The notes under the pieces: generated by a model
Databases searched by the model: none
The model's input: the letters and a program-made list of their open reading frames with translations, nothing else
Told to the model about the DNA's origin: nothing
Shown here: positions 56,113 through 64,000 of the stretch, one piece after another
How positions within the stretch are numbered: the stretch's first letter is position 1
Layout: each line of letters opens with the position of its first letter
DNA from: Halarcobacter sp.
GTDB taxonomy: Bacteria; Campylobacterota; Campylobacteria; Campylobacterales; Arcobacteraceae
Assembly (NCBI RefSeq): GCF_963675975.1
Contig: NZ_OY780939.1
Location: 930,001 to 994,000 of the forward strand
DNA: 64,000 bases
Direction of reading: 5' to 3'
Translations under genes and position numbers: made by a program

Positions 56113-57180
56113 TTATAATCCATTAGCCTCTATTAGTCTTGCTTGATAGTCTGTTATCAGTGGGTCAATTATTTCATTAAATAGACCATCATTCATAATA
56201 TAATCAAGTCTATACAAAGTTAAATTTATTCTATGGTCTGAAACTCTATTTTGTGGATAATTATATGTTCTAATTCTTCCACTTCTATCACCAGTTCCAA
56301 CTTGTTCTTTTCTGTTAGCACCCTCTGCTTCCATTTTCTCTTGCATTTGTATATCATAAAGCCTAGCTTTTAACACTTTCATGGCTTTGTCTTTATTTTT
56401 ATGCTGAGATTTTTGGTCTTGGTTTGTAACAACAATTCCTGTTGGAATATGTGTGATTCTTACTGCTGAATCTGTAGTATTTACTGATTGCCCACCATTA
56501 CCACTTGCTCTCATCACATCAATTTTAAGATCATTTGGATTTATCTCAATCTCAACATCATCAACTTCAGGCATTACAGCAACTGTTATTGCTGAAGTAT
56601 GAACTCTTCCTTGAGATTCTGTTGCAGGTACCCTTTGAACTCTATGAGTACCACCTTCAAACTTTAGTTTTGAGTAAACATGGTCACCTTTAAATAAGGC
56701 AACAATCTCTTTATAGCCACCAGCTTCACTCTCACTTTGGTTCATGATCTCTACTTTCCAACCATTATTTTCTGCATATCTTAAATAACCTCTAAAAAGG
56801 TCACCTACGAAAATTGCAGCTTCATCTCCACCAGTTCCTGCTCTAAGCTCTAAATATATATTTTTTTCATCATTAGGATCTTTTGGAATCATTAAGAATT
56901 TTATCTCTTCTTCCAATTGAGGTTTTAATGATTCTAAATCTTTTAATTCCTCTTTTGCTAATTCACCTAATTCATCATCGTCAAGCATTAGTTTATTATC
57001 TTCTATATCTTCTAATACTTTCTTATATTCTTTTGCTTTAGTAACAATTGGTTCAATACTTGATTGTTCTTTAGAAAGATCTGTCATCTTTTTTATATCA
57101 GATGTGATGTCAGGAGAGATTAATAAATTATTAATCTCTTCATATCTGTCTATAAAAGGCTGTAGTTTATCTTGTAGCAT
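56113..57180 (-). CDS. prfA: Peptide chain release factor 1
   Basis: Releases finished proteins at UAA and UAG. 355 residues. The class I release-factor GGQ is in [19 protein letters not shown] near residue 230; the codon-recognition tripeptide of RF1 lies in [19 protein letters not shown] (PAT). Follows rpsT by 53 nt on the same strand, a pairing also found in other Campylobacterota. Confidence 0.97.
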   Translation of the reverse strand: MLQDKLQPFIDRYEEINNLLISPDITSDIKKMTDLSKEQSSIEPIVTKAKEYKKVLEDIEDNKLMLDDDELGELAKEELKDLESLKPQLEEEIKFLMIPKDPNDEKNIYLELRAGTGGDEAAIFVGDLFRGYLRYAENNGWKVEIMNQSESEAGGYKEIVALFKGDHVYSKLKFEGGTHRVQRVPATESQGRVHTSAITVAVMPEVDDVEIEINPNDLKIDVMRASGNGGQSVNTTDSAVRITHIPTGIVVTNQDQKSQHKNKDKAMKVLKARLYDIQMQEKMEAEGANRKEQVGTGDRSGRIRTYNYPQNRVSDHRINLTLYRLDYIMNDGLFNEIIDPLITDYQARLIEANGL

Positions 57181-57233
57181 ATATTTGTTTGTATTTATTA
57201 AATGTTATAGACTAAATATATAAAATATTAAAG

Positions 57234-57494
57234 TTATATAGCATTTACTTTAGTTTGTAATCTACTAACTTTTCTTGCTGCGTTACCTTTTTTAAGGATA
57301 CCTTTTGAAACACAGTGGTGAATATATTTGTTAGCAGCTTTGATTGCTTCAGCAGCTTTTTCTTTATCAGCAGCTTCGATTGCAACTAATACATCTTTTG
57401 TTACGTTTTTAATTCTAGTTTTGTAAAATCTGTTTCTTTCAGTTTTTACCTTAGTTTGTCTTGCTCTTTTTTCAGCAGATTTATGATTTGCCAT
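57234..57494 (-). CDS. rpsT: 30S ribosomal protein S20
   Basis: 86 residues, helical and lysine-rich, with [22 protein letters not shown] at residues 1-22 and the C-terminal [15 protein letters not shown] motif. Binds 16S rRNA early in assembly. The promoter lies in the 104-bp gap shared with the divergent glmM gene. Confidence 0.97.
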   Translation of the reverse strand: MANHKSAEKRARQTKVKTERNRFYKTRIKNVTKDVLVAIEAADKEKAAEAIKAANKYIHHCVSKGILKKGNAARKVSRLQTKVNAI

Positions 57495-57598
57495 ATTAAT
57501 TTAACCTCTTTGTAAAATTTTTAAGGGTAGAATAATATCCAAATAACTTTAAAGTTAGTTTAAAATAAGGTAAGTTTAATAAAAAAGTAGGAAATTAC

Positions 57599-58933
57599 AT
57601 GAAACTATTTGGAACTGATGGGGTTCGTGGTAAAGCGGGCGAATTTTTAGATGCAATTACAGTATTAAAGTTAGCAAAAGCAGCTGGTATATATTTTAGA
57701 AAATTTTCAACAACAAATAAAATATTAGTAGGAAAAGATACAAGAAGAAGTGGTTATATGATTGAAAATGCACTTGTAAGTGGATTAACATCAGTTGGAT
57801 ATGACGTTATTCAAATTGGACCAATGCCAACACCAGCAATTGCATATTTAACTGAATCTATGAGATGTGATGGCGGTATTATGATATCTGCTTCTCATAA
57901 TCCCTTTGAAGATAATGGAATTAAGTTTTTTGATAACCATGGAGACAAGTTAAGCAGCGATGGTGAATCAGAAATTGAAAAAATATTTCAAAATAGAGAA
58001 TTATTACAAGAAGAAGAGATGACAGGAAGAGAGATTGGCTCTTCAAAAAGAATTGATGATGTAATAGGAAGATATATAGTATCTATTAAAAGTACTTTTC
58101 CACAAGATTTAACATTAAAAGGTATTAGAATTGTTCTTGACTGTGCAAATGGTGCAGCATATAAAGTAGCTCCAACAATATTAGATGAATTGGGTGCAGA
58201 TGTTATAACAATCAATGATGAGCCAAATGGTTATAATATAAATGAAAGTTGTGGCGCACTACACCCTGAACAAGTTGGCAAATTAGTTAGAGAATATAGA
58301 GCTGATATTGGAATTGCACTTGATGGTGATGCAGATAGACTTGTAGTAGTTGATGAAAAAGGTAATGTAATCCATGGGGATAAACTTTTAGGAGCTCTTG
58401 CATTATTTTTAAAACAAGAAAATATTTTAAAAGGTGATGCTTGCGTTGCTACAGTGATGTCAAATAAAGCATTAGAAGATTTTTTAAACTCTTATGAGCT
58501 TAAGCTATTAAGATCTGATGTTGGTGATAAACACGTGTTAGAACAAATGAAGAAAAATGGTGTAAATTTTGGTGGAGAACAAAGTGGTCATATAATATTT
58601 TCAGATGTTGCAAAAACAGGTGATGGCTTAGCCTCAGCACTTCAAGTATTAGCTTTAATGTTAAGAAGTAAGAAAAAAGCAAGTGAAATATTAAACCCTT
58701 TTGATCTTTATCCCCAACTTTTAGTTAATGTAAAAGTCACAGAAAAAAAACCATTAGAGCAAGTTGAAGGTTTAGAAGAACTCTTAAATAGTATTAGACA
58801 AAAGGGTATTAGGGATTTAATAAGATATTCGGGGACAGAAAATAAAATAAGACTTCTTTTAGAAGGTAAAAATAAAAAAGATGTTGAAAAGTCTATGAAC
58901 GAATTAGAAAAGTTTATTAAAAAGTCTTTATGA
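57599..58933 (+). CDS. glmM: Phosphoglucosamine mutase
   Basis: Converts glucosamine-6-phosphate to glucosamine-1-phosphate for murein and lipopolysaccharide precursors. 444 residues with [12 protein letters not shown] at the N-terminus, the phosphoserine loop [16 protein letters not shown] near residue 99, the metal loop DGDADR near residue 242, the sugar loop GGEQSGHI near residue 323 and the phosphate loop [10 protein letters not shown] near residue 411. Overlaps lspA by 4 nt (ATGA). Confidence 0.97.
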   Translation: MKLFGTDGVRGKAGEFLDAITVLKLAKAAGIYFRKFSTTNKILVGKDTRRSGYMIENALVSGLTSVGYDVIQIGPMPTPAIAYLTESMRCDGGIMISASHNPFEDNGIKFFDNHGDKLSSDGESEIEKIFQNRELLQEEEMTGREIGSSKRIDDVIGRYIVSIKSTFPQDLTLKGIRIVLDCANGAAYKVAPTILDELGADVITINDEPNGYNINESCGALHPEQVGKLVREYRADIGIALDGDADRLVVVDEKGNVIHGDKLLGALALFLKQENILKGDACVATVMSNKALEDFLNSYELKLLRSDVGDKHVLEQMKKNGVNFGGEQSGHIIFSDVAKTGDGLASALQVLALMLRSKKKASEILNPFDLYPQLLVNVKVTEKKPLEQVEGLEELLNSIRQKGIRDLIRYSGTENKIRLLLEGKNKKDVEKSMNELEKFIKKSL

Positions 58934-59412
58934 AAAATAGAATAAAAATTACATTTTTTATCTTTGCATCAATATTTATTATTGATCAGATAATTAAATA
59001 TGGCTTTGCTAATTTTGATTGGGATGTAGAAGGTCCAATAATGTCATTACAATTGGCATATAATTATGGTGTGGCATTTTCTATGTTTTCATTTTTAGCT
59101 GAATATCTTAAGTTTATTCAATTAGCTTTAGTTTTAGCTGGAACAATATATTTGTATAAAAATAAAGATGTATTTTATGAATATTATATTCCAGTAGGCT
59201 TATTGTATGCTGGGGGCTTATCTAATATCTTAGATAGGTTTACTTATGGGGGAGTTGTTGATTATCTTTATTGGCATTACGGTTTTGAATTTGCAATATT
59301 TAACTTAGCAGATGTGATAATAGATTTAGCTGTTGTTATAATTATTTATAAACAAATTAAAGATTCAAAAAAAGTTAATCAAGAAAAAGAAGAAAATGGT
59401 AAGAATTTGTAG
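58930..59412 (+). CDS. lspA: Lipoprotein signal peptidase
   Basis: Inner-membrane aspartyl protease that removes signal peptides of lipoproteins. 160 residues with four membrane segments. Catalytic Asp residues lie in [16 protein letters not shown] near residue 103 and [13 protein letters not shown] near residue 129; NYGVAFSMF near residue 45 is also conserved. Cotranscribed with glmM, a common pairing in Campylobacterota. Confidence 0.95.
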   Translation: MKNRIKITFFIFASIFIIDQIIKYGFANFDWDVEGPIMSLQLAYNYGVAFSMFSFLAEYLKFIQLALVLAGTIYLYKNKDVFYEYYIPVGLLYAGGLSNILDRFTYGGVVDYLYWHYGFEFAIFNLADVIIDLAVVIIIYKQIKDSKKVNQEKEENGKNL

Positions 59413-59428
59413 TTAAAAGAAATTTAGC

Positions 59429-59434
59429 TATAAT
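59429..59434 (+). promoter_or_regulatory. Candidate -10 box for leuC
   Basis: TATAAT in the context TTTAGCTATAATCC, 33 nt before the leuC start, with an AAGAGAG ribosome site between. Confidence 0.55.
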
Positions 59435-59466
59435 CCATCAAAAATTAAAAATTAAGAGAGTAATTA

Positions 59467-60747
59467 ATGGGTCAAACAATTACAGAAAAAATATTTAGTG
59501 AACACGTAGGAAGAGAAGTTTTTGCAGGTGAGATTGTAAGAAGTCCAATTGATATGGTTATTGGAAATGATATTACAACTCCTATTTCAATTAGAGCATT
59601 TGAAGAGGGTGGATTTGAAAAATTAGCTAATCCTGAAGGGTTTGCAATTGTATTAGATCACTTTATTCCAGCAAAAGATATTGCATCTGCTAATCAAGCA
59701 AAAATCTCAAGAGATTTTGCTATGAAGCATGATTTAAAATATTTCTTTGATGAAAAAGATATGGGAATTGAGCATGCTTTATTACCAGAAAAAGGTTTAG
59801 TATTACCAGGAGATGTTATTATTGGTGCAGATTCACATACATGTACACATGGTGGATTAGGTGCATTTTCTACTGGTATGGGATCTACAGATATCTCATT
59901 TGGTATGATTACTGGTGGTAACTGGTTTAAGGTTCCAGAATCAATTAAAGTTGTAATGACTGGTAAACCAAGTGAATATGTTTCAGGAAAAGATATTATT
60001 CTTGAGGTTATTAGACAATTAGGTGTTGATGGAGCTTTATATCAAGCTTTAGAATTTACTGGTGATACAGTTCAATATTTAACTATGGATGATAGATTCT
60101 CTATTTGTAATATGGCAATTGAAGCTGGTGCAAAAAATGGTATCTTCGCTTATGATGAAACTACTGAAGAGTTTTTAAAGAAAACTACTGAAGCAAATGG
60201 TGGATTAAGAGCAGAACCAAAAATTCACTATTCTGATGAAGATGCGAAATATACAAAAATCATTGAGATTGATGTTGCTAATTTAGAGCCAGTGATTGCT
60301 TATCCTTTCTTACCAGATAATGGACACTCAGTTTCTCAAGCAGTAGCAGATGAAATCAGAGTTGACCAAGTATTTATTGGATCATGTACAAATGGTAGAT
60401 TATCTGACTTTAAAATCGCAGCAGAGATTTTAGAAGGTAAAAAAGTTGCAAGACATGTAAGAATGATCTTAACACCTGGAACTCAAAAAATCCTTAGAGA
60501 AGCTACAAAATTAGGATATATTGATACACTAGTTGATGCTGGTGCGGTTGTTTCAAATCCTACATGTGGAGCATGTTTAGGTGGATATATGGGAATCTTA
60601 GGAGATGAAGAGGTTTGTATCTCAACAACTAATAGAAACTTTGTAGGAAGAATGGGTTCTAGAAGCTCTAAAATCTACTTAGCTAATAGTGCAGTTGCAG
60701 CAGCAAGTGCAATCTCAGGATATATCACAGACCCTAAAAGTTTATAA
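59467..60747 (+). CDS. leuC: 3-isopropylmalate dehydratase large subunit
   Basis: Aconitase-family enzyme of leucine synthesis that isomerises 2- to 3-isopropylmalate with the small subunit LeuD. 426 residues, the size of the archaeal-like LeuC/HacA branch, smaller than the 466-residue E. coli form. Cluster cysteines are in FIGSCTNGR near residue 303 and NPTCGACLGG near residue 363; GADSHTCTHGG near residue 119 is the substrate motif. leuD, leuA and leuB are not in the window, which is unusual; the following gene is mobA. Confidence 0.94.
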   Translation: MGQTITEKIFSEHVGREVFAGEIVRSPIDMVIGNDITTPISIRAFEEGGFEKLANPEGFAIVLDHFIPAKDIASANQAKISRDFAMKHDLKYFFDEKDMGIEHALLPEKGLVLPGDVIIGADSHTCTHGGLGAFSTGMGSTDISFGMITGGNWFKVPESIKVVMTGKPSEYVSGKDIILEVIRQLGVDGALYQALEFTGDTVQYLTMDDRFSICNMAIEAGAKNGIFAYDETTEEFLKKTTEANGGLRAEPKIHYSDEDAKYTKIIEIDVANLEPVIAYPFLPDNGHSVSQAVADEIRVDQVFIGSCTNGRLSDFKIAAEILEGKKVARHVRMILTPGTQKILREATKLGYIDTLVDAGAVVSNPTCGACLGGYMGILGDEEVCISTTNRNFVGRMGSRSSKIYLANSAVAAASAISGYITDPKSL

Positions 60748-60748
60748 T

Positions 60749-61327
60749 ATGGATTCTTCACTCTATTTTGATATACCTTGTGTAATTCTTTGTGGAGGGA
60801 AAAGTTCAAGAATGGGAGAAGACAAAGCTCTTCTTCCTTTTTCAAATCATAATACCTTATCTCAATACCAATACGATAGATTAAAACTTCATTTTAAAAA
60901 AATATATATATCATCTAAAACTGATAAATTTGACTTTGATAAAAATTTAATTTTGGATAAAGGAGAAATCTATTCTCCGATAGTTGCATTGGAAACTATA
61001 TTTAAAACATTAGAAAATGAACAAAGAATATTTATAATTACAGTTGATACTCCATTTGTAAAAATTGAAACAATAAAAAAAATAATTGATTTATCAATAA
61101 ATTACGATATTGTAATACCTGAAGCGGAAAAAACACATAATTTATGTGGTGTGTTTAATAAATCTTGCTTATCATTAATCAAAGAGATGTTAAATAATAA
61201 TATTCATAAAGTAAATTACTTAATTAAAAATTCAAAAACAAAAATCCTACAATGTGACGATGAGAACGAGTTTTTGAATCTAAATGACAAAACCCAATAT
61301 AACTTAGCTAAATCATTTATAAGCTGA
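60749..61327 (+). CDS. mobA: Molybdenum cofactor guanylyltransferase
   Basis: Attaches GMP to molybdopterin for bis-MGD enzymes such as formate dehydrogenase or nitrate reductase. 192 residues; the nucleotide loop VILCGGKSSRMGEDKALLPF at residues 11-30 is characteristic, and ITVDTPFVKIET holds the conserved Asp. The ATG at 60749 lies 1 nt after the leuC stop; longer in-frame starts would lie inside leuC and are rejected. Probably coupled to leuC translation. Confidence 0.88.
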   Translation: MDSSLYFDIPCVILCGGKSSRMGEDKALLPFSNHNTLSQYQYDRLKLHFKKIYISSKTDKFDFDKNLILDKGEIYSPIVALETIFKTLENEQRIFIITVDTPFVKIETIKKIIDLSINYDIVIPEAEKTHNLCGVFNKSCLSLIKEMLNNNIHKVNYLIKNSKTKILQCDDENEFLNLNDKTQYNLAKSFIS

Positions 61328-61421
61328 ACTAATAATTATAATTATTAAATTCAGTATACTTTAAGTTTTGTATTATCTAAAATTAGATAATCTATATAAA
61401 ACAATTTTAAAGGACTTTAGT

Positions 61422-62906
61422 ATGGTTAATAACGACGAGCTTAAAAAAGCTTTAGATATGTTAGATTCAGAACTTAAAAAAAAGGGTATATCAAGAAGGG
61501 ATGCTCTTAAACTAGCTGGACTTGGTTCAGCATCATTCTTAATGGGAAATGGTACAGAAGCACAAGCAGCAACTGTTGCTAATGCAAGTGAAGCAAAAGG
61601 GAAAATTGTAATTGTTGGTGGAGGACTTGCAGGTATTGCAACGGCAGCAAAACTATCTAGTGATTTATCAAACCCAGATATTACAGTAATTGAGCCAAAT
61701 CCAATATCAGTATCATATCAACCAGGACAAACATTAGTAGCTGCTGGTATATGGGAAAAATCAGATATTGTTTATAATACAAAAGATTTTGTACCAAGTG
61801 GTGTAAAAATGATAAAAGATAAAGTAGCTGAATTTAATCCAGAGGCAAATAAAGTGATAACAGAAAGTGGGGAAACTATCTCTTATGACTTCTTAATAGT
61901 TGCTACTGGATTGGTTTTAGATTACGGACAAATTAAAGGTTTAGAAGGGGTAGGTCACTCTGCAGAAGCAAATGAAAAAGTATCAGAAAAAATTGGTAAA
62001 AATGGATTACATTCTATATATTATGCTGATGGCGCAGTTAATACTTGGAAAGGTATGCAAGAGCTAATCTCTGAAGCAAAATCTGGTAAAAAATTAAAAG
62101 CTTTATACACTCACCCAAATACTCCAATAAAATGTGGTGGAGCTCCAAAGAAAATTATGTATCTTACAAATGCAAGACTAAATGAAGCAGGTGTTAGAGA
62201 TAACGTGGATATGTGGTTTTATCCAAACGGTTCAAAAATGTTTGGTGTTCCAGAATATCATGAGGCAATTGTTAAACAATTTGAAGCTAGAAATATGAAC
62301 TGGGAATATAAAAACAATCTTATAGAAGTTGATACAGAAAATAAAATAGCAACTTTTGAGAAAAGATGGTTTGAAAAAGGTGAATGGGATGAAGATTTAG
62401 AAGAGTATGAGATGATTCCTGTAAGTAAAAAAGTTCAAAGAGAATATGATTTCATGCATGTAACACCACCAATGAGAGCACCTGATGCAGTTAAAAACTC
62501 TAGTTTAGCATGGCAAAGAGGTAGTGCTTCAAAAGGTGGATGGGTTGAACTAAACAAAGAAACATTACAACATACAAGATATCCAAATGTATTTGGTATT
62601 GGGGATGTTGCTGGTATTCCTATGGGAAAAACAGGAGGAAGTGCAAGAAAACAATATAAAGTTTTAGTAGAAAACTTAATTGCAGCAATGGAAGGAAAAG
62701 AATTAGCAGCTAAATATGCAGGTTATACTGTGTGTCCTTTAATTACAGATATTGGAAAAGTTATGTTAGCGGAGTTTAATTGGACTAAAAAACCAACTCC
62801 ATCTTTCCCTCTTGATCCTACACAAGAGAGATATATTTGGTGGTTATTAAAAGTTTATTTACTTAAACCAATGACAGTTTATGGAATGTTATCAGGTAAA
62901 GCATAA
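61422..62906 (+). CDS. Tat-exported sulfide:quinone reductase-like flavoprotein
   Basis: A 494-residue FAD enzyme. Twin-arginine signal ISRRDALKLAGLGSASFLMG (residues 23-42); FAD-binding IVIVGGGLAGIATA near residue 62; second FAD motif VFGIGDVAGIPMGKTGG near residue 390. The redox cysteines Cys238 (PIKCGGAPKK) and Cys438 (TVCPLIT) are those of the type II-like sulfide:quinone oxidoreductases, and a C-terminal amphipathic/hydrophobic piece (WWLLKVYLLKPMTVYGML) suits membrane attachment. Oxidises sulfide and passes electrons to quinone or to the cytochrome encoded downstream. An AAAGGAC site favours the ATG at 61422. Flavocytochrome c sulfide dehydrogenase is an alternative. Confidence 0.82.
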   Translation: MVNNDELKKALDMLDSELKKKGISRRDALKLAGLGSASFLMGNGTEAQAATVANASEAKGKIVIVGGGLAGIATAAKLSSDLSNPDITVIEPNPISVSYQPGQTLVAAGIWEKSDIVYNTKDFVPSGVKMIKDKVAEFNPEANKVITESGETISYDFLIVATGLVLDYGQIKGLEGVGHSAEANEKVSEKIGKNGLHSIYYADGAVNTWKGMQELISEAKSGKKLKALYTHPNTPIKCGGAPKKIMYLTNARLNEAGVRDNVDMWFYPNGSKMFGVPEYHEAIVKQFEARNMNWEYKNNLIEVDTENKIATFEKRWFEKGEWDEDLEEYEMIPVSKKVQREYDFMHVTPPMRAPDAVKNSSLAWQRGSASKGGWVELNKETLQHTRYPNVFGIGDVAGIPMGKTGGSARKQYKVLVENLIAAMEGKELAAKYAGYTVCPLITDIGKVMLAEFNWTKKPTPSFPLDPTQERYIWWLLKVYLLKPMTVYGMLSGKA

Positions 62907-62917
62907 GAGAGGCTATT

Positions 62918-63496
62918 TTGAAAAAACAATTTAAGGCAATAGCAATTTTTATTTTAATTGGTAGTTTATCTTTGATTTATGCTCAGAAATTAACTTTAGA
63001 AGGTGTAAAAAAAACAGCTTCAAAAGTTACAAAAGAGTTTGAATCTAGATTAAAAAAAGAGTTAAAAGATGCAAAAAGATCTGGTGGTACTAAAACTATG
63101 ACTGATTTTTGTATAAATGATTCTAAAAAAATTCAAAAAGAGATAAGTGAAAAGTATGGTTCAAAAATTTCTATAAAAAGAATTAGTTTAAATAATAGAA
63201 ATGATAAAGCAAAACCAGAAGAAAATGAGATAAAAATACTAGAAGCTTTTGATTTAATTCAAAAATCAGATGCCTATGAGCCAGAACAAATTGTTCAAAT
63301 AGTTGATGATAACACTTATAAAGTCTATTCACCTATTCAAATGAATAGTAGAGATTGTAAAAAATGTCATGGTTTAGATAGAAAAGTTGATAAAGAAGCT
63401 AAAAAGAGGTTCTCTGAAATTTATAAAAATGACAGAGGATATGGACATAAAAGTGGAGATATTAGAGGTGCAGTTGTAGTGACTGTCTCTAAGTAA
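62918..63496 (+). CDS. DUF3365 (Tll0287-like) periplasmic heme protein
   Basis: A 192-residue exported protein with a signal peptide (residues 1-22, ending LIYAQ) and a DUF3365 domain, a PAS-like heme-binding fold. The heme motif is C147-x2-C150-H151 (DCKKCHG). A TTG start follows a GAGAGG site. It begins 11 nt after the sulfide:quinone reductase-like gene and 18 nt before the cytochrome gene, so the three are probably one transcript. It could sense redox state or relay electrons. Confidence 0.8.
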   Translation: MKKQFKAIAIFILIGSLSLIYAQKLTLEGVKKTASKVTKEFESRLKKELKDAKRSGGTKTMTDFCINDSKKIQKEISEKYGSKISIKRISLNNRNDKAKPEENEIKILEAFDLIQKSDAYEPEQIVQIVDDNTYKVYSPIQMNSRDCKKCHGLDRKVDKEAKKRFSEIYKNDRGYGHKSGDIRGAVVVTVSK

Positions 63497-63514
63497 TTAA
63501 AAAAAGGAATTTAA

Positions 63515-64000
63515 ATGCAAGTTAAAAAAGCAGTTTTATTAGGTTTCATAGCATGTTTCTTTGCCTTTGAAGCTACAGCAGCAGATATGAGTTATACAAA
63601 TGCTGAAATTTATACAAAAATGTGTTCTAAATGTCATGGATTAAGTGCAGAGGGAAACCCAGCTAAAAAAGGTCCAGCTTTAAATGACCAAACTGCTCAT
63701 GAACTTGAAATCAGTTTATATGATTTAAAAAGTGGAGGATTAAACCAATCTTCAGGAACTGAGCACGAAGTTATGGAACATAATATGAAAAAGATTATTG
63801 AAAAAGGTATGAATTATGAGCCAAAATCTATGGCTGAATATATCTTTACATCTTTTAATTCAGAGGCAAAATATTATAAAAAAACTACTGGAAAAACAAA
63901 TTATACTGTATCAGAAATTTATGCAGAAATGTGTTCAAAATGTCATGGTCGAAATGCAGAGGGAAATCCTGCTAAAAAAGGTCCTGCACTTAATGATAAA
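63515..64000 (+). CDS. Multi-heme cytochrome c with duplicated units, 3' end cut by window edge
   Basis: Signal peptide (residues 1-24, ending ATAAD), then two class I-like heme units 103 codons (309 bp) apart: the first CSKCH at residues 37-41 (63623-63637), the second at 63932-63946. The phrases EIYxxMCSKCHG and AEGNPAKKGPALND are shared by both units, which shows an internal duplication; more units may follow beyond 64000. Periplasmic electron carrier, probably partner of the sulfide:quinone reductase-like enzyme or of a terminal oxidase. AAAAAGGAA ribosome site upstream. Confidence 0.88.
   Translation, partial: MQVKKAVLLGFIACFFAFEATAADMSYTNAEIYTKMCSKCHGLSAEGNPAKKGPALNDQTAHELEISLYDLKSGGLNQSSGTEHEVMEHNMKKIIEKGMNYEPKSMAEYIFTSFNSEAKYYKKTTGKTNYTVSEIYAEMCSKCHGRNAEGNPAKKGPALNDK

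Noticed and set aside
60689-60748. Longer N-terminus for MobA
   Set aside because: It would overlap leuC by about 20 codons and gives a Gln-rich tail foreign to the family; ATG at 60749 matches known MobA starts.
61368-61421. TTG start for the sulfide:quinone reductase-like protein
   Set aside because: It would put 18 extra residues before the Tat signal; the ATG at 61422 has a good AAAGGAC site.

Overview
The window is a stretch of chromosome from a low-GC, AT-rich member of the Campylobacterota, most like Arcobacteraceae (Arcobacter and relatives). The lineage call rests on protein families and gene order: ispDF directly followed by an HP1021/CemR-type atypical response regulator and pgpA; ilvE next to an SPFH-domain protein and hisIE; a four-subunit porCDAB pyruvate:ferredoxin oxidoreductase; an LPP20-type lipoprotein; DUF507; and a short ThiC. 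No rRNA, tRNA, insertion sequence, prophage or CRISPR array was seen. Genes are tightly packed in short operons, many with 1-8 nt overlaps.

Layout. 1-5017 (minus): speE-like, coaE, dapF, Bax-type glucosaminidase, purT, lipoprotein and the N-terminal part of a Cache-domain sensor. 5147-6142: purM. 6154-9304: a MarR repressor gene and a divergently controlled four-gene set (yceI, DODA-type dioxygenase, NADPH-FMN reductase, pirin), with three copies of one operator; this looks like a quinone/electrophile-stress regulon. 9436-9621: a 61-residue histone-H1-like protein. 9829-15675 (plus): class V aminotransferase, hisZ, purA, DUF507, carA, EamA transporter. 15694-19988 (minus): pgpA, HP1021-type regulator, ispDF, HDOD protein and an unknown protein. 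20127-24037 (plus): thiC, mrp, and a Fur locus with three tiny membrane or basic peptides, two of them behind Fur-box-like sites. 24054-27088 (minus): hisIE, small secreted protein, SPFH protein, ilvE. 27231-32850 (plus): methyltransferase, metH, membrane protein, double-domain hemerythrin. 32831-36241 (minus): N-formylglutamate amidohydrolase-like, MnmD-like methyltransferase, unknown, luxS, two unknown proteins.

36424-43553 (minus) holds two complete pyruvate:ferredoxin oxidoreductases of different architecture: porCDAB and, just upstream, single-chain NifJ. They are separated by a strong terminator and a 379-bp gap with two near-identical 16-bp palindromes in front of the por promoter. 43760-46953 (minus): HAD phosphatase, orphan peptide-binding protein, rpsI and rplM. 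47030-55980 (minus) is a phosphate locus: pstS, then an EAL-CBS-GGDEF gene inserted between pstS and pstC, then pstC, pstA, pstB, phoU, psiE, response regulator and histidine kinase. A shared Pho-box-like repeat lies before pstS and pstC. The inserted cyclic-di-GMP gene has no ATG, GTG or TTG start for its complete EAL domain; an ATA codon stands where ATG is expected.

56113-57494 (minus): prfA, rpsT. 57599-64000 (plus): glmM, lspA, leuC, mobA, then a Tat-exported sulfide:quinone reductase, a DUF3365 heme protein and a cytochrome c with duplicated heme units, cut by the window end. Together the genes suggest a microaerobic chemotroph that uses ferredoxin-linked pyruvate metabolism, oxidises sulfide, and couples phosphate sensing to local second-messenger control.
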